A DNA stretch of 64,000 bases from Flavobacterium collinsii (lineage in GTDB: Bacteria; Bacteroidota; Bacteroidia; Flavobacteriales; Flavobacteriaceae). Positions 56,880 to 64,000 of this stretch are shown here, piece after piece (position 1 is the first letter of the stretch; each line of letters begins with the position of its first letter). Under the pieces are notes generated by a model. The model ran no database searches, was not told the DNA's origin, and worked only from the letters and a program-made list of their open reading frames with translations. The DNA is taken from the NCBI RefSeq assembly GCF_902804485.1, contig NZ_CADCST010000064.1, positions 106,116 through 170,115 of the forward strand. The letters are read 5' to 3'. Position numbers and translations under genes: made by a program.

Positions 56880-59336
56880 TTAGTTATTCTTTAAATATCT
56901 AAATTCAACCTCATTATCTTTAACATATTTAAGAGCTAAATTGTGATAAAAAGGAATTAATTTGATTTTTAATTCTTCAATTATTTCTCCATCTGTTTTC
57001 TTCTGTTTCATCATTTTAAAGAAGTAACCCAATTCATTTTTATTAAAATTGGAAAGATTTTCATTTTGATGAATTTCATCTGCCGAGACATTAGCCAGAA
57101 TTGAAATCTCATTGATTATCCACCGATGTACTACTAAGGGCTGCAATTTTTTATTTTTCCGTTCTACCAGTTTTAAATAAGAATTATAACTTATTCTGTT
57201 TGTAACATCCTGTTCGTTTAAACCATGCATTTTATGTTTATTCACTCTTCCCAAAGCCATGACATAATCATTTTCAAACCCTTCATCTTTTCGAATCATT
57301 TCTTCCTTAAGACTTTTCACGGTTTCAAGAATGAACCTATTATATCGGTCTAAGATGTTGTTGTTTAAATCGTGGACTTCTAAGTAATTCAGTGTCTTTT
57401 CTTTAAAACTCTCATCGTCAGCAGTTAGGATAGTAAGAGTCAGTAAATGTTTTAAATCCTCTAAATCCTCCCTAGGCATTGGTCGTAATGCTAATTGCAG
57501 ATTTTCAAGCTGTTTGAAAATTTCATTTCTGGTTCCTTCGTAAGTCTTTCCTTTATACTTCACTTTTAAAATAGGATTCGTAGCAATTTTAGCTTCTTCT
57601 TTGGATTCCTTCTTTGCCGGTAATTTAATCTTATCCAATAAATAAGAGTAATTTAAAGTTGCCGTTAAATCGTTAAATCCCTTAGCAGTAGAGCTGTTTC
57701 TAAACATTGAAATAATACTCATATTAAAATTATGCTTTTCGAGGAGTGCACAACTGTTATTGAACTTAACTCCAAAAACAGAACTCGAATTCGCATTACT
57801 CTGAGAATTATTATAAAGAAATCCCAAATTAGTATTCAACTTGTCTTTAAGCATTTTTTTTGAAGCTCCAACAGCTCCTCCAACTGACGAATTATTATTT
57901 CTTACTACTTCATTGCTGGTGTAGTTAATTGAACTGTTTAAAGCTACTTTAACTCCTATCAAATTAATCGAGTGCGCCAAATTATAATTCTGAACAGTAC
58001 TTGCCTGTCCTTTTCGTATTATTCCACCTTGCTCATTGGCCTGACCGGCAATGCTATAATTAAAATTTAAGTTTTGATTCTTTTTTCTCCCAAAAACATA
58101 GGACATATTTACATTGGCATTCTGTGATAACTGCCTGTAATCTAAAGTATCAGAGTGAACTAGATTAGGGTTATTAATAAGTTCAAACTGATCCAGTTTT
58201 TTATTAGTATGTATTGAAAAATTAGAATAACTCCCCATAACATTCAATTCATCCGTTACTCTGAAATTCATATTAATTGCCCCTACAACCCGTTTCGTGT
58301 CCTGTTTTTTAGCTTTAGCCAAATCATCTCTTTGATAGCCTAAACTGCTCGATACCGTAATTCTATCCTGGTAAAAAGGACGCGAAAAACGCAAGGCAAT
58401 ATTTTCTAAGTCATTGTTAAAATACAGTGCTCCTAAAGTATTGTAGTTTGGATCAATCCGCTCATATGTTAAACCGACAATACTCTTTTGAATATTGTAA
58501 TCAAAATTGACATTTAATGCGTTCATAAAGCTTGTACTTTCTTTACCGGAAAATAACTTATCTCTAAAACTTCCACCTGATATTGTATTACTTCGAAGAT
58601 CATCTGTTAAAACAGACAAAGCATACTCTACATTAAAATTTAAATTTCTCATCAAAGAAGTATTAAAAATCAAACTATTTACAAAGTTTTCTTTTGGTGT
58701 AACTCCTTTATCATTCCTTAAGTTCAAGGAATTAACATCGTCTTTGGCATAAAAACCAATCCAGCCTATTTTATACTTTTTCTGTTCAAAATCTATTTTT
58801 GCTCCGTATCCAAAACGTTGATATACGGGAATTCCTCCTGAAGCATCTTCCTCTGAAACTGCTTTGAGTAACTGTCCTCCCATTAAAGATATTTTAAACG
58901 GACTTTGTGGCGTAAGTTCTAAGCCAATTCCTTTAAACGGAAAACCGCTTAACGTATAGGGTGAAAATGTCATACTGGCGTTACCTATATAGGCTTTCAC
59001 CCATTTGTATTTGGGCATAATACTCAATCTGTTAAAATCAAATGGAGCTGTATACCCTAAGTTATTTCCCTGATTGGTAACACTATAAGATAATGGAACA
59101 CTAAAATTAAATGCGCTAATATTCAGGTTTCCTGAAAGCAAGTAGGTAAAAGGCTCACGCTGATCTGGCATATTAGATTTATAATACATCATATTGGCAT
59201 TAACATTACCGGTAACTTTAAAATTTGGCTTATAAAAATTCTCTAAATCAACATCCTGAGCATATCCTTTTTTGCAAATACAACAAACAAAAACAATACA
59301 TAACCCAAATAAGATTCTCTTATTTAATCTCTTCAT
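56880..59336 (-). CDS. Outer-membrane beta-barrel protein with helical C-terminal part
   Basis: 818 aa. Signal peptide (ILFGLCIVFVCCICKKGYAQ). Residues ~35-590 alternate polar and aromatic strands with Asn-rich turns (GNVNANMMYYKSNM, FNFNYSIAGQANEQ, NNSQSNANSSSVFG), the style of a large outer-membrane barrel. From ~600 on the sequence is charged and helical (LRPMPREDLEDLKHLLTLT; EIIEELKIKLIPFYHNLALK), unusual for a barrel. 23 bp before the giant exported protein, 7 bp after the PKD lipoprotein; likely one assembly. Confidence 0.72.
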   Translation of the reverse strand: MKRLNKRILFGLCIVFVCCICKKGYAQDVDLENFYKPNFKVTGNVNANMMYYKSNMPDQREPFTYLLSGNLNISAFNFSVPLSYSVTNQGNNLGYTAPFDFNRLSIMPKYKWVKAYIGNASMTFSPYTLSGFPFKGIGLELTPQSPFKISLMGGQLLKAVSEEDASGGIPVYQRFGYGAKIDFEQKKYKIGWIGFYAKDDVNSLNLRNDKGVTPKENFVNSLIFNTSLMRNLNFNVEYALSVLTDDLRSNTISGGSFRDKLFSGKESTSFMNALNVNFDYNIQKSIVGLTYERIDPNYNTLGALYFNNDLENIALRFSRPFYQDRITVSSSLGYQRDDLAKAKKQDTKRVVGAINMNFRVTDELNVMGSYSNFSIHTNKKLDQFELINNPNLVHSDTLDYRQLSQNANVNMSYVFGRKKNQNLNFNYSIAGQANEQGGIIRKGQASTVQNYNLAHSINLIGVKVALNSSINYTSNEVVRNNNSSVGGAVGASKKMLKDKLNTNLGFLYNNSQSNANSSSVFGVKFNNSCALLEKHNFNMSIISMFRNSSTAKGFNDLTATLNYSYLLDKIKLPAKKESKEEAKIATNPILKVKYKGKTYEGTRNEIFKQLENLQLALRPMPREDLEDLKHLLTLTILTADDESFKEKTLNYLEVHDLNNNILDRYNRFILETVKSLKEEMIRKDEGFENDYVMALGRVNKHKMHGLNEQDVTNRISYNSYLKLVERKNKKLQPLVVHRWIINEISILANVSADEIHQNENLSNFNKNELGYFFKMMKQKKTDGEIIEELKIKLIPFYHNLALKYVKDNEVEFRYLKNN

Positions 59337-59343
59337 TTATTGA

Positions 59344-60687
59344 TTATTCTTTTTGTACTTTGATGTCACACAGGATATAAGAACCTGCTCCGTTCTTTAC
59401 CATATCTTTAATTTTTATAGCCCCTTTTCTTCCATTTTGTGTTTTAAACAAAACAATTCCTGGATGCATAAAACCAAAGTCCTGAGCTCCTGCCGCACTA
59501 TAATTTATATTTAAGAACTTTATTGGGCTATCATTTACCATAGCGTCAAATTGCGCTTCGTTAAAATTCAAACCACAATTACACAAATTCTGAGAATTTA
59601 CAAAAATGGTATTTTGTTCATTTTTGAGTGCCGAAAAACCATAATTGTTTACCTGATTGGGCGATATAAATTTATTATAGCCGAAATTACCATTCAACCC
59701 CTGAAAAACTACATCTATTAAACTGCTGTTCTGATCGTTAATTTCATTTGCTTTATAAACCTGCCTCGTTACAGTTGAAAACATAGCACCAATATTATTC
59801 CCGTTATGGGCTGTATTTATTCCCAATTTAATATTGGTCAGAGTACGCAAATTAGTATCCGGCAACACCGTAATTGTTGTTTTAAAAATCTGGATTGTTT
59901 TATCGTTTGAAGCTTCTAATGTTAGTTCATGACTTCCTACTCCACTAAACACAACTGTTGGATTCTCTTCTGTTGATGTTGCGGGATTTCCCCCTTCGAA
60001 ACTCCATTTATAATTCGTCGCACTAACCGATTTGTTGCTAAAATTAATCGTTACCGGAGCCTCATAATCATCATCTTCAAACTTTGGTTCATACGAAAAC
60101 AGGCTCACTAAAAACGGAGCAACTGTGATATTTTTTATTACTTTTTCTGTTTCAAAGCCATTAGAAACGGTTAGAGTAATTGTGTGATCACCCGGAGTAG
60201 TAAATACTGCATTGGGAGGTGTTTTTCCTGTGAAATTTGCAGGTATTCCATCCTCAAAATTCCATACATAAGTAAGTCCCTCACCTGCGGTATTATTAGT
60301 TAAAATAACTTCTACCGGTGAATAATTGCTTTTTACAATTTCATGTGTAAAGTCAATATGGATTCCTTCTTTAATCACAACCGTTTTGCTAATTTCTTTA
60401 CTCTCACCGTCTATATTCGCAGCTTTCAACTTTATGGTATAAGTGCCTTGCTTTTCATATAAAACCTCTCCCGGATTTTTCAAGTTTGAGCTACTCGGGC
60501 TTCCGCCTTCAAATGCCCATTCGTAGGTATCTGCACCTGTAACTTTGCTATCTATTTTAACGATAACTGGTGCTGATTCATCTGCGTTTACATACGATGT
60601 CGTAAAATCACCATCAACTATCATTGAGGTTTCCTTATAACACGAAGTAATTACTGTAAATAAAAATAAGAATATAGTTTTTTTCAT
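59344..60687 (-). CDS. PKD-repeat lipoprotein
   Basis: 447 aa. Lipobox ITSC at residues 13-16. Three PKD domains: each has a YxWxFEGGxPxxSxxxNP-like core and a GTYTIKLKAAN, GDHTITLTVSN or GSHELTLEASN end. A unique ~170-residue C-terminal domain (GVGSHELT onward, ...NLCNCGLNFNEAQ) follows. PKD repeats are used for protein or glycan contacts at the cell surface. First gene of the set shared with the barrel and giant exported protein. Confidence 0.85.
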   Translation of the reverse strand: MKKTIFLFLFTVITSCYKETSMIVDGDFTTSYVNADESAPVIVKIDSKVTGADTYEWAFEGGSPSSSNLKNPGEVLYEKQGTYTIKLKAANIDGESKEISKTVVIKEGIHIDFTHEIVKSNYSPVEVILTNNTAGEGLTYVWNFEDGIPANFTGKTPPNAVFTTPGDHTITLTVSNGFETEKVIKNITVAPFLVSLFSYEPKFEDDDYEAPVTINFSNKSVSATNYKWSFEGGNPATSTEENPTVVFSGVGSHELTLEASNDKTIQIFKTTITVLPDTNLRTLTNIKLGINTAHNGNNIGAMFSTVTRQVYKANEINDQNSSLIDVVFQGLNGNFGYNKFISPNQVNNYGFSALKNEQNTIFVNSQNLCNCGLNFNEAQFDAMVNDSPIKFLNINYSAAGAQDFGFMHPGIVLFKTQNGRKGAIKIKDMVKNGAGSYILCDIKVQKE

Positions 60688-60700
60688 GATTACAATTTTG

Positions 60701-60733
60701 AAACCACTACAATACTTAGATTGTAGTGGTTTT
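60701..60733. terminator. Strong symmetric hairpin upstream of the PKD gene
   Basis: aaaccactacaat / attgtagtggttt is a perfect 13 bp stem with a 6-base loop and T run on the plus strand (A run on the minus). It separates the pseudogene from the PKD operon and probably ends leftward transcription from upstream. Confidence 0.75.
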
Positions 60734-60742
60734 TTTATTTTT

Positions 60743-61158
60743 TTATTTTGCCGTTACAGCAAATTTGGAGTGGAAGTCAGATATTTTAATTAAATACAAA
60801 CGTATTTCTAAATACAAATCGTTTCCTTTAATCTTCATCATTCTAATATCTTTACAATCTAACGAAAAATGAGTATCACCTTTTCCTACTTTAAATTCTC
60901 CGTCTTTGAAAAGTGACAAAGTATTATCCCGAAGATTTACTTTATAGATGCCTTATCCGCTAACTAATACATATAAATCATTCTTACAATCAAATACGAT
61001 GTCATGATAATAGGCAACTACATTTGTAGTCGAAATTAAAGTTGATACTTTCCATTCATTATTTACATATTCAAGTTTACTAATATTAGAACTAACAAAA
61101 GCTGTAGATGCTCCTGTACTCATATTATCAATTAGGTACAAAACATTATTTTGAGAAA
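60743..61158 (-). pseudogene. Fragment of a beta-propeller-like gene with internal stop
   Basis: The frame reads NNVLYLIDNMSTGASTAFVS, NEWKVSTLISTT and DIVFDCKNDLYVLVSG, then a TAA at 60953, and goes on in the same frame as GIYKVNLRDNTLSLFKDGEF up to a real stop at 60743. The pattern of alternating strands resembles blades of a beta-propeller. No start codon is in place, and the frame runs back into the 3' end of the neighbouring gene, so only the 3' part of the gene survives. Parent family is uncertain. Confidence 0.65.
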
Positions 61159-62631
61159 TTATTTACTGCAGTTATTTTCATAATCTCCTAACACTTTTAT
61201 CAATCCTTCAAGTGTTTTAAAATTATAGTTTTCAAACACGAATGAATCACATTTTAGATATTCGATGACATTTTTCTTCAATTTATCGTTGCTTGATTTG
61301 TTTGTGTACAAGCCCTTTTCTTGTGTTGGAATTTTTATAATAAAATCAGATGACAAAACTGGATCTACCAAAACCATGTAACCATCTTTCTCATACAAAA
61401 TTTTATAAAAACTTGAAAAATCAAAGCTTAAAGAATTTAGGCTTCCAGCAGTAGCCATTGTATTCCCTATCGTTTTTAATCCTAAATAGCACTCTCCGGA
61501 ATTTAAACAAAAACGGATTCCATTTTTTGACTTAAAAGATTCGTTTTTGCTTTTTCCCTTTTCATTTGTGTAAGTAAGAGTTACTGTTTTGCCATAAGTG
61601 GTAATATCTGTTATACCATTGCTGCTATTCTTATTAATAGTTACGTCTTCAAATAAGGCATTAAGAGTACCTTCTCTTTTTTGTCCTTTTTCATCAATCA
61701 AATAACCAGATACATCATAAATGTTCTTTGAATTACTTTTGGCTTCATCGAGCGCTTTACCAGTTTGTTGGGCATCTTCCATTCTTTGTTCCTGGATTAC
61801 TCCTTTCATTTGTTCTCCCAACTCATATCCATTATAAAGTAACGTTGCCACAATGTTTACTGCATTTTGATCCTTACTAAGGGGAAATGCAGCTGAATAT
61901 CCAACTAATTTTATTTTAAATACCTTTCTATCAATAGTCAGCAATTCTTGTATTAAATAAGAATTATTATTAGGATTTAAACCACCTTGTTGATAGTACT
62001 CACCAACTTTTATGTTATTAGAATCAAAAACTGTATAATCAACATGAGTAGATTCTATCAGGTCTTTGGTAGATCGCCTGGAAATTTTCCCTACCAAAAC
62101 ATTGTTCTTTAAAATATTTCCAACTCCGTCAATAGCTATTTTATCCTTATTGTATAATGCTATGGCATTGTTGTAATCTTCTGTAATTTTTCTCTTTTTT
62201 AATTCCAACTCTTCAGAAATCTTGGTCGTACCTGTATCTGTCATCTCTTTTAATAAGCTTTCATTAATTCCTTGTGCAGATAATAAAGGACGTGGAGACT
62301 CAATAAGATTGGCAACCAGATTTTTTTCATATCCAAACGAGGATCCATTTGGTGATTTTACATAAGGAATTTCCGTTTTTTTATTGGTTGCTGCATCTGT
62401 GATTTCATACCAATAATCAAATGCACCATTATCATAAACCACCTGCTTGACTTCAACGGTCATTTTAGGAGTTTTGTCTAAACTACTAATAGTATAAAGT
62501 GCTTTCTTATTATCTATCAAGGCAATTGCCTGATCATCAATTACTATTTTACTTCCCTTTACTTTAAAATTCTGGGCATGGTTTACTACACTTATCAAAA
62601 CCAATGCAATTGTCATAATTTGTTTTCTCAT
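61159..62631 (-). CDS. Exported hypothetical protein, 490 aa
   Basis: Signal peptide at residues 1-19 (QIMTIALVLISVVNHAQ). The body has beta-rich stretches plus a helix (ISEELELKKRKITEDYNNAI) and a later sequence with DVSGYLIDEKGQKREGTLNALFEDVTI, reminiscent of Flavobacteria proteins that record how files or polymers are altered, but no family is identified. Possibly part of the same envelope locus as the PKD and barrel genes, from which it is separated by the pseudogene. Confidence 0.65.
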   Translation of the reverse strand: MRKQIMTIALVLISVVNHAQNFKVKGSKIVIDDQAIALIDNKKALYTISSLDKTPKMTVEVKQVVYDNGAFDYWYEITDAATNKKTEIPYVKSPNGSSFGYEKNLVANLIESPRPLLSAQGINESLLKEMTDTGTTKISEELELKKRKITEDYNNAIALYNKDKIAIDGVGNILKNNVLVGKISRRSTKDLIESTHVDYTVFDSNNIKVGEYYQQGGLNPNNNSYLIQELLTIDRKVFKIKLVGYSAAFPLSKDQNAVNIVATLLYNGYELGEQMKGVIQEQRMEDAQQTGKALDEAKSNSKNIYDVSGYLIDEKGQKREGTLNALFEDVTINKNSSNGITDITTYGKTVTLTYTNEKGKSKNESFKSKNGIRFCLNSGECYLGLKTIGNTMATAGSLNSLSFDFSSFYKILYEKDGYMVLVDPVLSSDFIIKIPTQEKGLYTNKSSNDKLKKNVIEYLKCDSFVFENYNFKTLEGLIKVLGDYENNCSK

Positions 62632-62636
62632 TTCAT

Positions 62637-62753
62637 TTATCTATTTATTTTATAAAACTTTTTTTCATTTTTTTGTAAAATTTGTTGATTGTTTTGCATG
62701 TCAACAAAACCTCCTAAGTCAATTTTGATCTTTCTACCTTCATCGTATTGCAT
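62637..62753 (-). CDS. Small ORF of 38 codons upstream of the exported protein
   Basis: ATG 62753 opens MQYDEGRKIKIDLGGFVDMQ and continues to LQKNEKKFYKINR and a stop 5 bp before the next start. The composition looks protein-like, but the frame is closed by a TAG 12 bp upstream and no promoter or ribosome site stands out. It may be a short peptide or the tail of a lost gene. Confidence 0.3.
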   Translation of the reverse strand: MQYDEGRKIKIDLGGFVDMQNNQQILQKNEKKFYKINR

Positions 62754-62830
62754 TAAAAAATACTATTAATAGGGTTAAAAAATAAATTTTAATATGTAAA
62801 TACCTTTTATTAATTAATTTTAATCATAAT

Positions 62831-62865
62831 ATAACCTAGCCTATTTGTTCAAATGGCTAGGTTAT
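62831..62865. terminator. Perfect hairpin in the intergenic region
   Basis: ataacctagcc / ggctaggttat, an 11 bp perfect stem with a 13-base loop. It probably ends leftward transcription from the small gene at 63196-63654. Confidence 0.6.
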
Positions 62866-63016
62866 TCTTCAATTATAAAGTGTGGTATTGTTGGTATGTT
62901 TAAAATTGTAAGCTTAACTATGGGAGTGATAAAGCTTACAATAATATCTAAGTTGGTTTATACTATTTTAAAAGATTTTATTCTTCACTTTGACTATCAA
63001 ACTATTTTCTTCCTAA

Positions 63017-63181
63017 TCCCCCGCTCCGCACGAATCCTTTCGTGTGGTACGTTTCTACTTGCACTCTCAGAATTACGAAATTTATAGTTTCTACTCATTT
63101 TTAATATTGTAAACCTTTATAACGAGACTAGGCCTTAACATAAATACTGCCACACGAAAGGATTCGTGCGGGAGCTTGGGG
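63017..63181. repeat. MITE-like element, copy 1
   Basis: About 165 bp bounded by perfect 20 bp inverted repeats, GCACGAATCCTTTCGTGTGG and its complement. The core has gcactctcagaattacga and taacgagactaggcctt, shared with copy 2 in the same orientation. No coding frame. A non-autonomous mobile or other palindromic repeat is likely. Confidence 0.8.
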
Positions 63182-63195
63182 TAGCCTAGGAAAAA

Positions 63196-63654
63196 TTATT
63201 CTTCTATCCTCTCATATTTTTTTGATAATGGTTCAATAATATCATCTTCAAATAATTTTACTTTTCTATATTTATCCAATGAAAACCAGCCAAAATCATC
63301 ATTTATCTGACCATTAATTTTAATCAACATAAAACTAGAAAAATCACCATCCTCACTCGGAAAACTTATTATATATCTCGTCTTTTCTTTCTCTAAATAA
63401 ATTATTACATTTTCTCTTTCAAAAGCACTGCTTTTAACAATAGTATCATATATAATAATGTTTTGTCCTTCAAAAATTTTTCTAAATTCATTTATACTAA
63501 TTTTAGCATGTGCTTCAAATTTATAATTTTTGATTTTTCCAGTTCCACCAGATCCAGCACCATAAGAATAGAGAAAAGCAAAACCAATCCAGTACAAAAT
63601 AATTATACTACATACTAAAACACCTAAAACAATCGACCATTTGATAACTTTCAT
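63196..63654 (-). CDS. Small membrane-anchored hypothetical protein
   Basis: 152 aa. One TM helix at about 8-28 (VLGVLVCSIIILYWIGFAFL), then a ~120-residue outside domain ending in GWFSLDKYRKVKLFEDDIIEPLSKKYERIEE. No family recognised. A close paralogue begins at the right edge of the window (63881-64000). The two genes alternate with two MITE-like elements, which points to tandem duplication of gene plus element. Confidence 0.65.
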   Translation of the reverse strand: MKVIKWSIVLGVLVCSIIILYWIGFAFLYSYGAGSGGTGKIKNYKFEAHAKISINEFRKIFEGQNIIIYDTIVKSSAFERENVIIYLEKEKTRYIISFPSEDGDFSSFMLIKINGQINDDFGWFSLDKYRKVKLFEDDIIEPLSKKYERIEE

Positions 63655-63678
63655 AATTTAATATTTTTTCATTTTTTT

Positions 63679-63843
63679 CCCCCGTTCCCGCACAAATCCT
63701 TTCGTTTGGTACGTTCTACTTGCACTCTCAGAATTACGAAAATTATAGTTTCTACTCGTTTTTAATATTTTAAACCTTTATAACGAGACTAGGCCTTGAC
63801 ATACATACTGCCACACGAAAGGATTCGTGCAAGAGCGGCGGGA
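63679..63843. repeat. MITE-like element, copy 2
   Basis: Direct copy of 63017-63181. The right 20 bp repeat is intact; the left has two changes (GCACAAATCCTTTCGTTTGG). The core is ~95% identical by eye. The ends imply the same mobile family. Confidence 0.8.
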
Positions 63844-63880
63844 TGAAAAATGGTTTTTAGTAAAGTAATCGGCATACAAT

Positions 63881-64000
63881 TCAATCAACTTCTACTCTTT
63901 TATATTTCTTTGATAAAGGTTCAATTATAACCTTCTCAAATAATTTTACCTTTCGATATTTTTCAATAGAAAACCAGCCAAAATCATCATTTATCTGACC
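63881..64000 (-). CDS. C-terminal part of a paralogue, cut by window end
   Basis: Forty codons including the stop: GQINDDFGWFSIEKYRKVKL, FEKVIIEPLSKKYKRVEVD. It aligns without gaps to the end of the protein at 63196-63654 (GWFSLDKYRKVKLFEDDIIEPLSKKYERIEE). The rest is outside the window. Confidence 0.7.
   Translation of the reverse strand, partial: GQINDDFGWFSIEKYRKVKLFEKVIIEPLSKKYKRVEVD

Noticed and set aside
1..64000. CRISPR array or intact tRNA/rRNA genes
   Set aside because: No regularly spaced short repeats and no complete tRNA or rRNA sequence was found on either strand.

Overview
The window looks like chromosome of a member of the Bacteroidota, most likely family Flavobacteriaceae and probably Flavobacterium. 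The reasons are low G+C, near absence of Shine-Dalgarno sequences, one clear TAnnTTTG-type -7 element, many small lipoproteins and secreted proteins of the MKK...SCxGQ kind, and Bacteroidota-style families (NodT-type efflux lipoprotein, LytTR response regulator with LytS-like kinase, tandem Usp protein). Genus and all family names are judged from sequence patterns and memory; no database was searched.

Region 1 (1-1550) is a worn-out island edge. It holds a truncated HTH gene, a tandem ~190 bp repeat, the 3' end of a tRNA with its terminator, and a decayed IS6-family transposase. Region 2 (1555-10363) holds a flavin L-amino-acid oxidase-like gene, then a minus-strand block of mesX (DUF1852), mesD (short MetE-like methionine synthase), an SBF-type transporter and an Lrp/AsnC regulator, with a divergent nitroreductase and two hypothetical genes. 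Region 3 (10573-19533) is an RND efflux operon (adaptor, pump, outer-membrane factor), a LytTR/LytS-like two-component pair and a universal stress protein.

Region 4 (20524-38288) is the centre of interest: one tightly packed eight-gene plus-strand operon, visibly richer in G+C than its flanks. It encodes a 2321-aa megasynthase (two tandem nitronate-monooxygenase/PfaD-like domains, KS, AT, two PUFA-type ACPs, KR), a 1412-aa partner (KS, AT, dehydratase, Sfp-type phosphopantetheinyl transferase), a free ACP, an alpha/beta hydrolase, a glycosyltransferase made of two fused complete GT1-like units, two tandem HHxxxDG-type acyltransferases and a four-helix membrane protein. Together they could make, reduce, release, glycosylate and acylate a long-chain product, so a polyketide-like acylated glycolipid is the best reading. 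I do not recognise this gene set as a named pathway.

Region 5 (38291-45031) is a run of nine minus-strand genes for small secreted, lipoprotein or membrane proteins without recognisable family. Two of the stretches show the same order, a 3-TM protein followed by an exported protein. Region 6 (45424-49750) is an L-amino-acid oxidase and a ThDP-dependent 2-keto acid decarboxylase 1 bp apart (amino acid to 2-keto acid to aldehyde), then a SAM methyltransferase. Region 7 (49917-51909) is a secreted beta-helix protein behind an AraC-type regulator.

Region 8 (52193-62631) is a minus-strand cell-envelope locus: a ~1540-aa exported protein, an 818-aa outer-membrane barrel with a helical C-terminal part, a lipoprotein with PKD repeats, a broken beta-propeller-like gene and a 490-aa exported protein. 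The right end (63017-64000) has two copies of a ~165 bp element with 20 bp inverted ends, interleaved with two paralogous small genes, the second cut by the window end.
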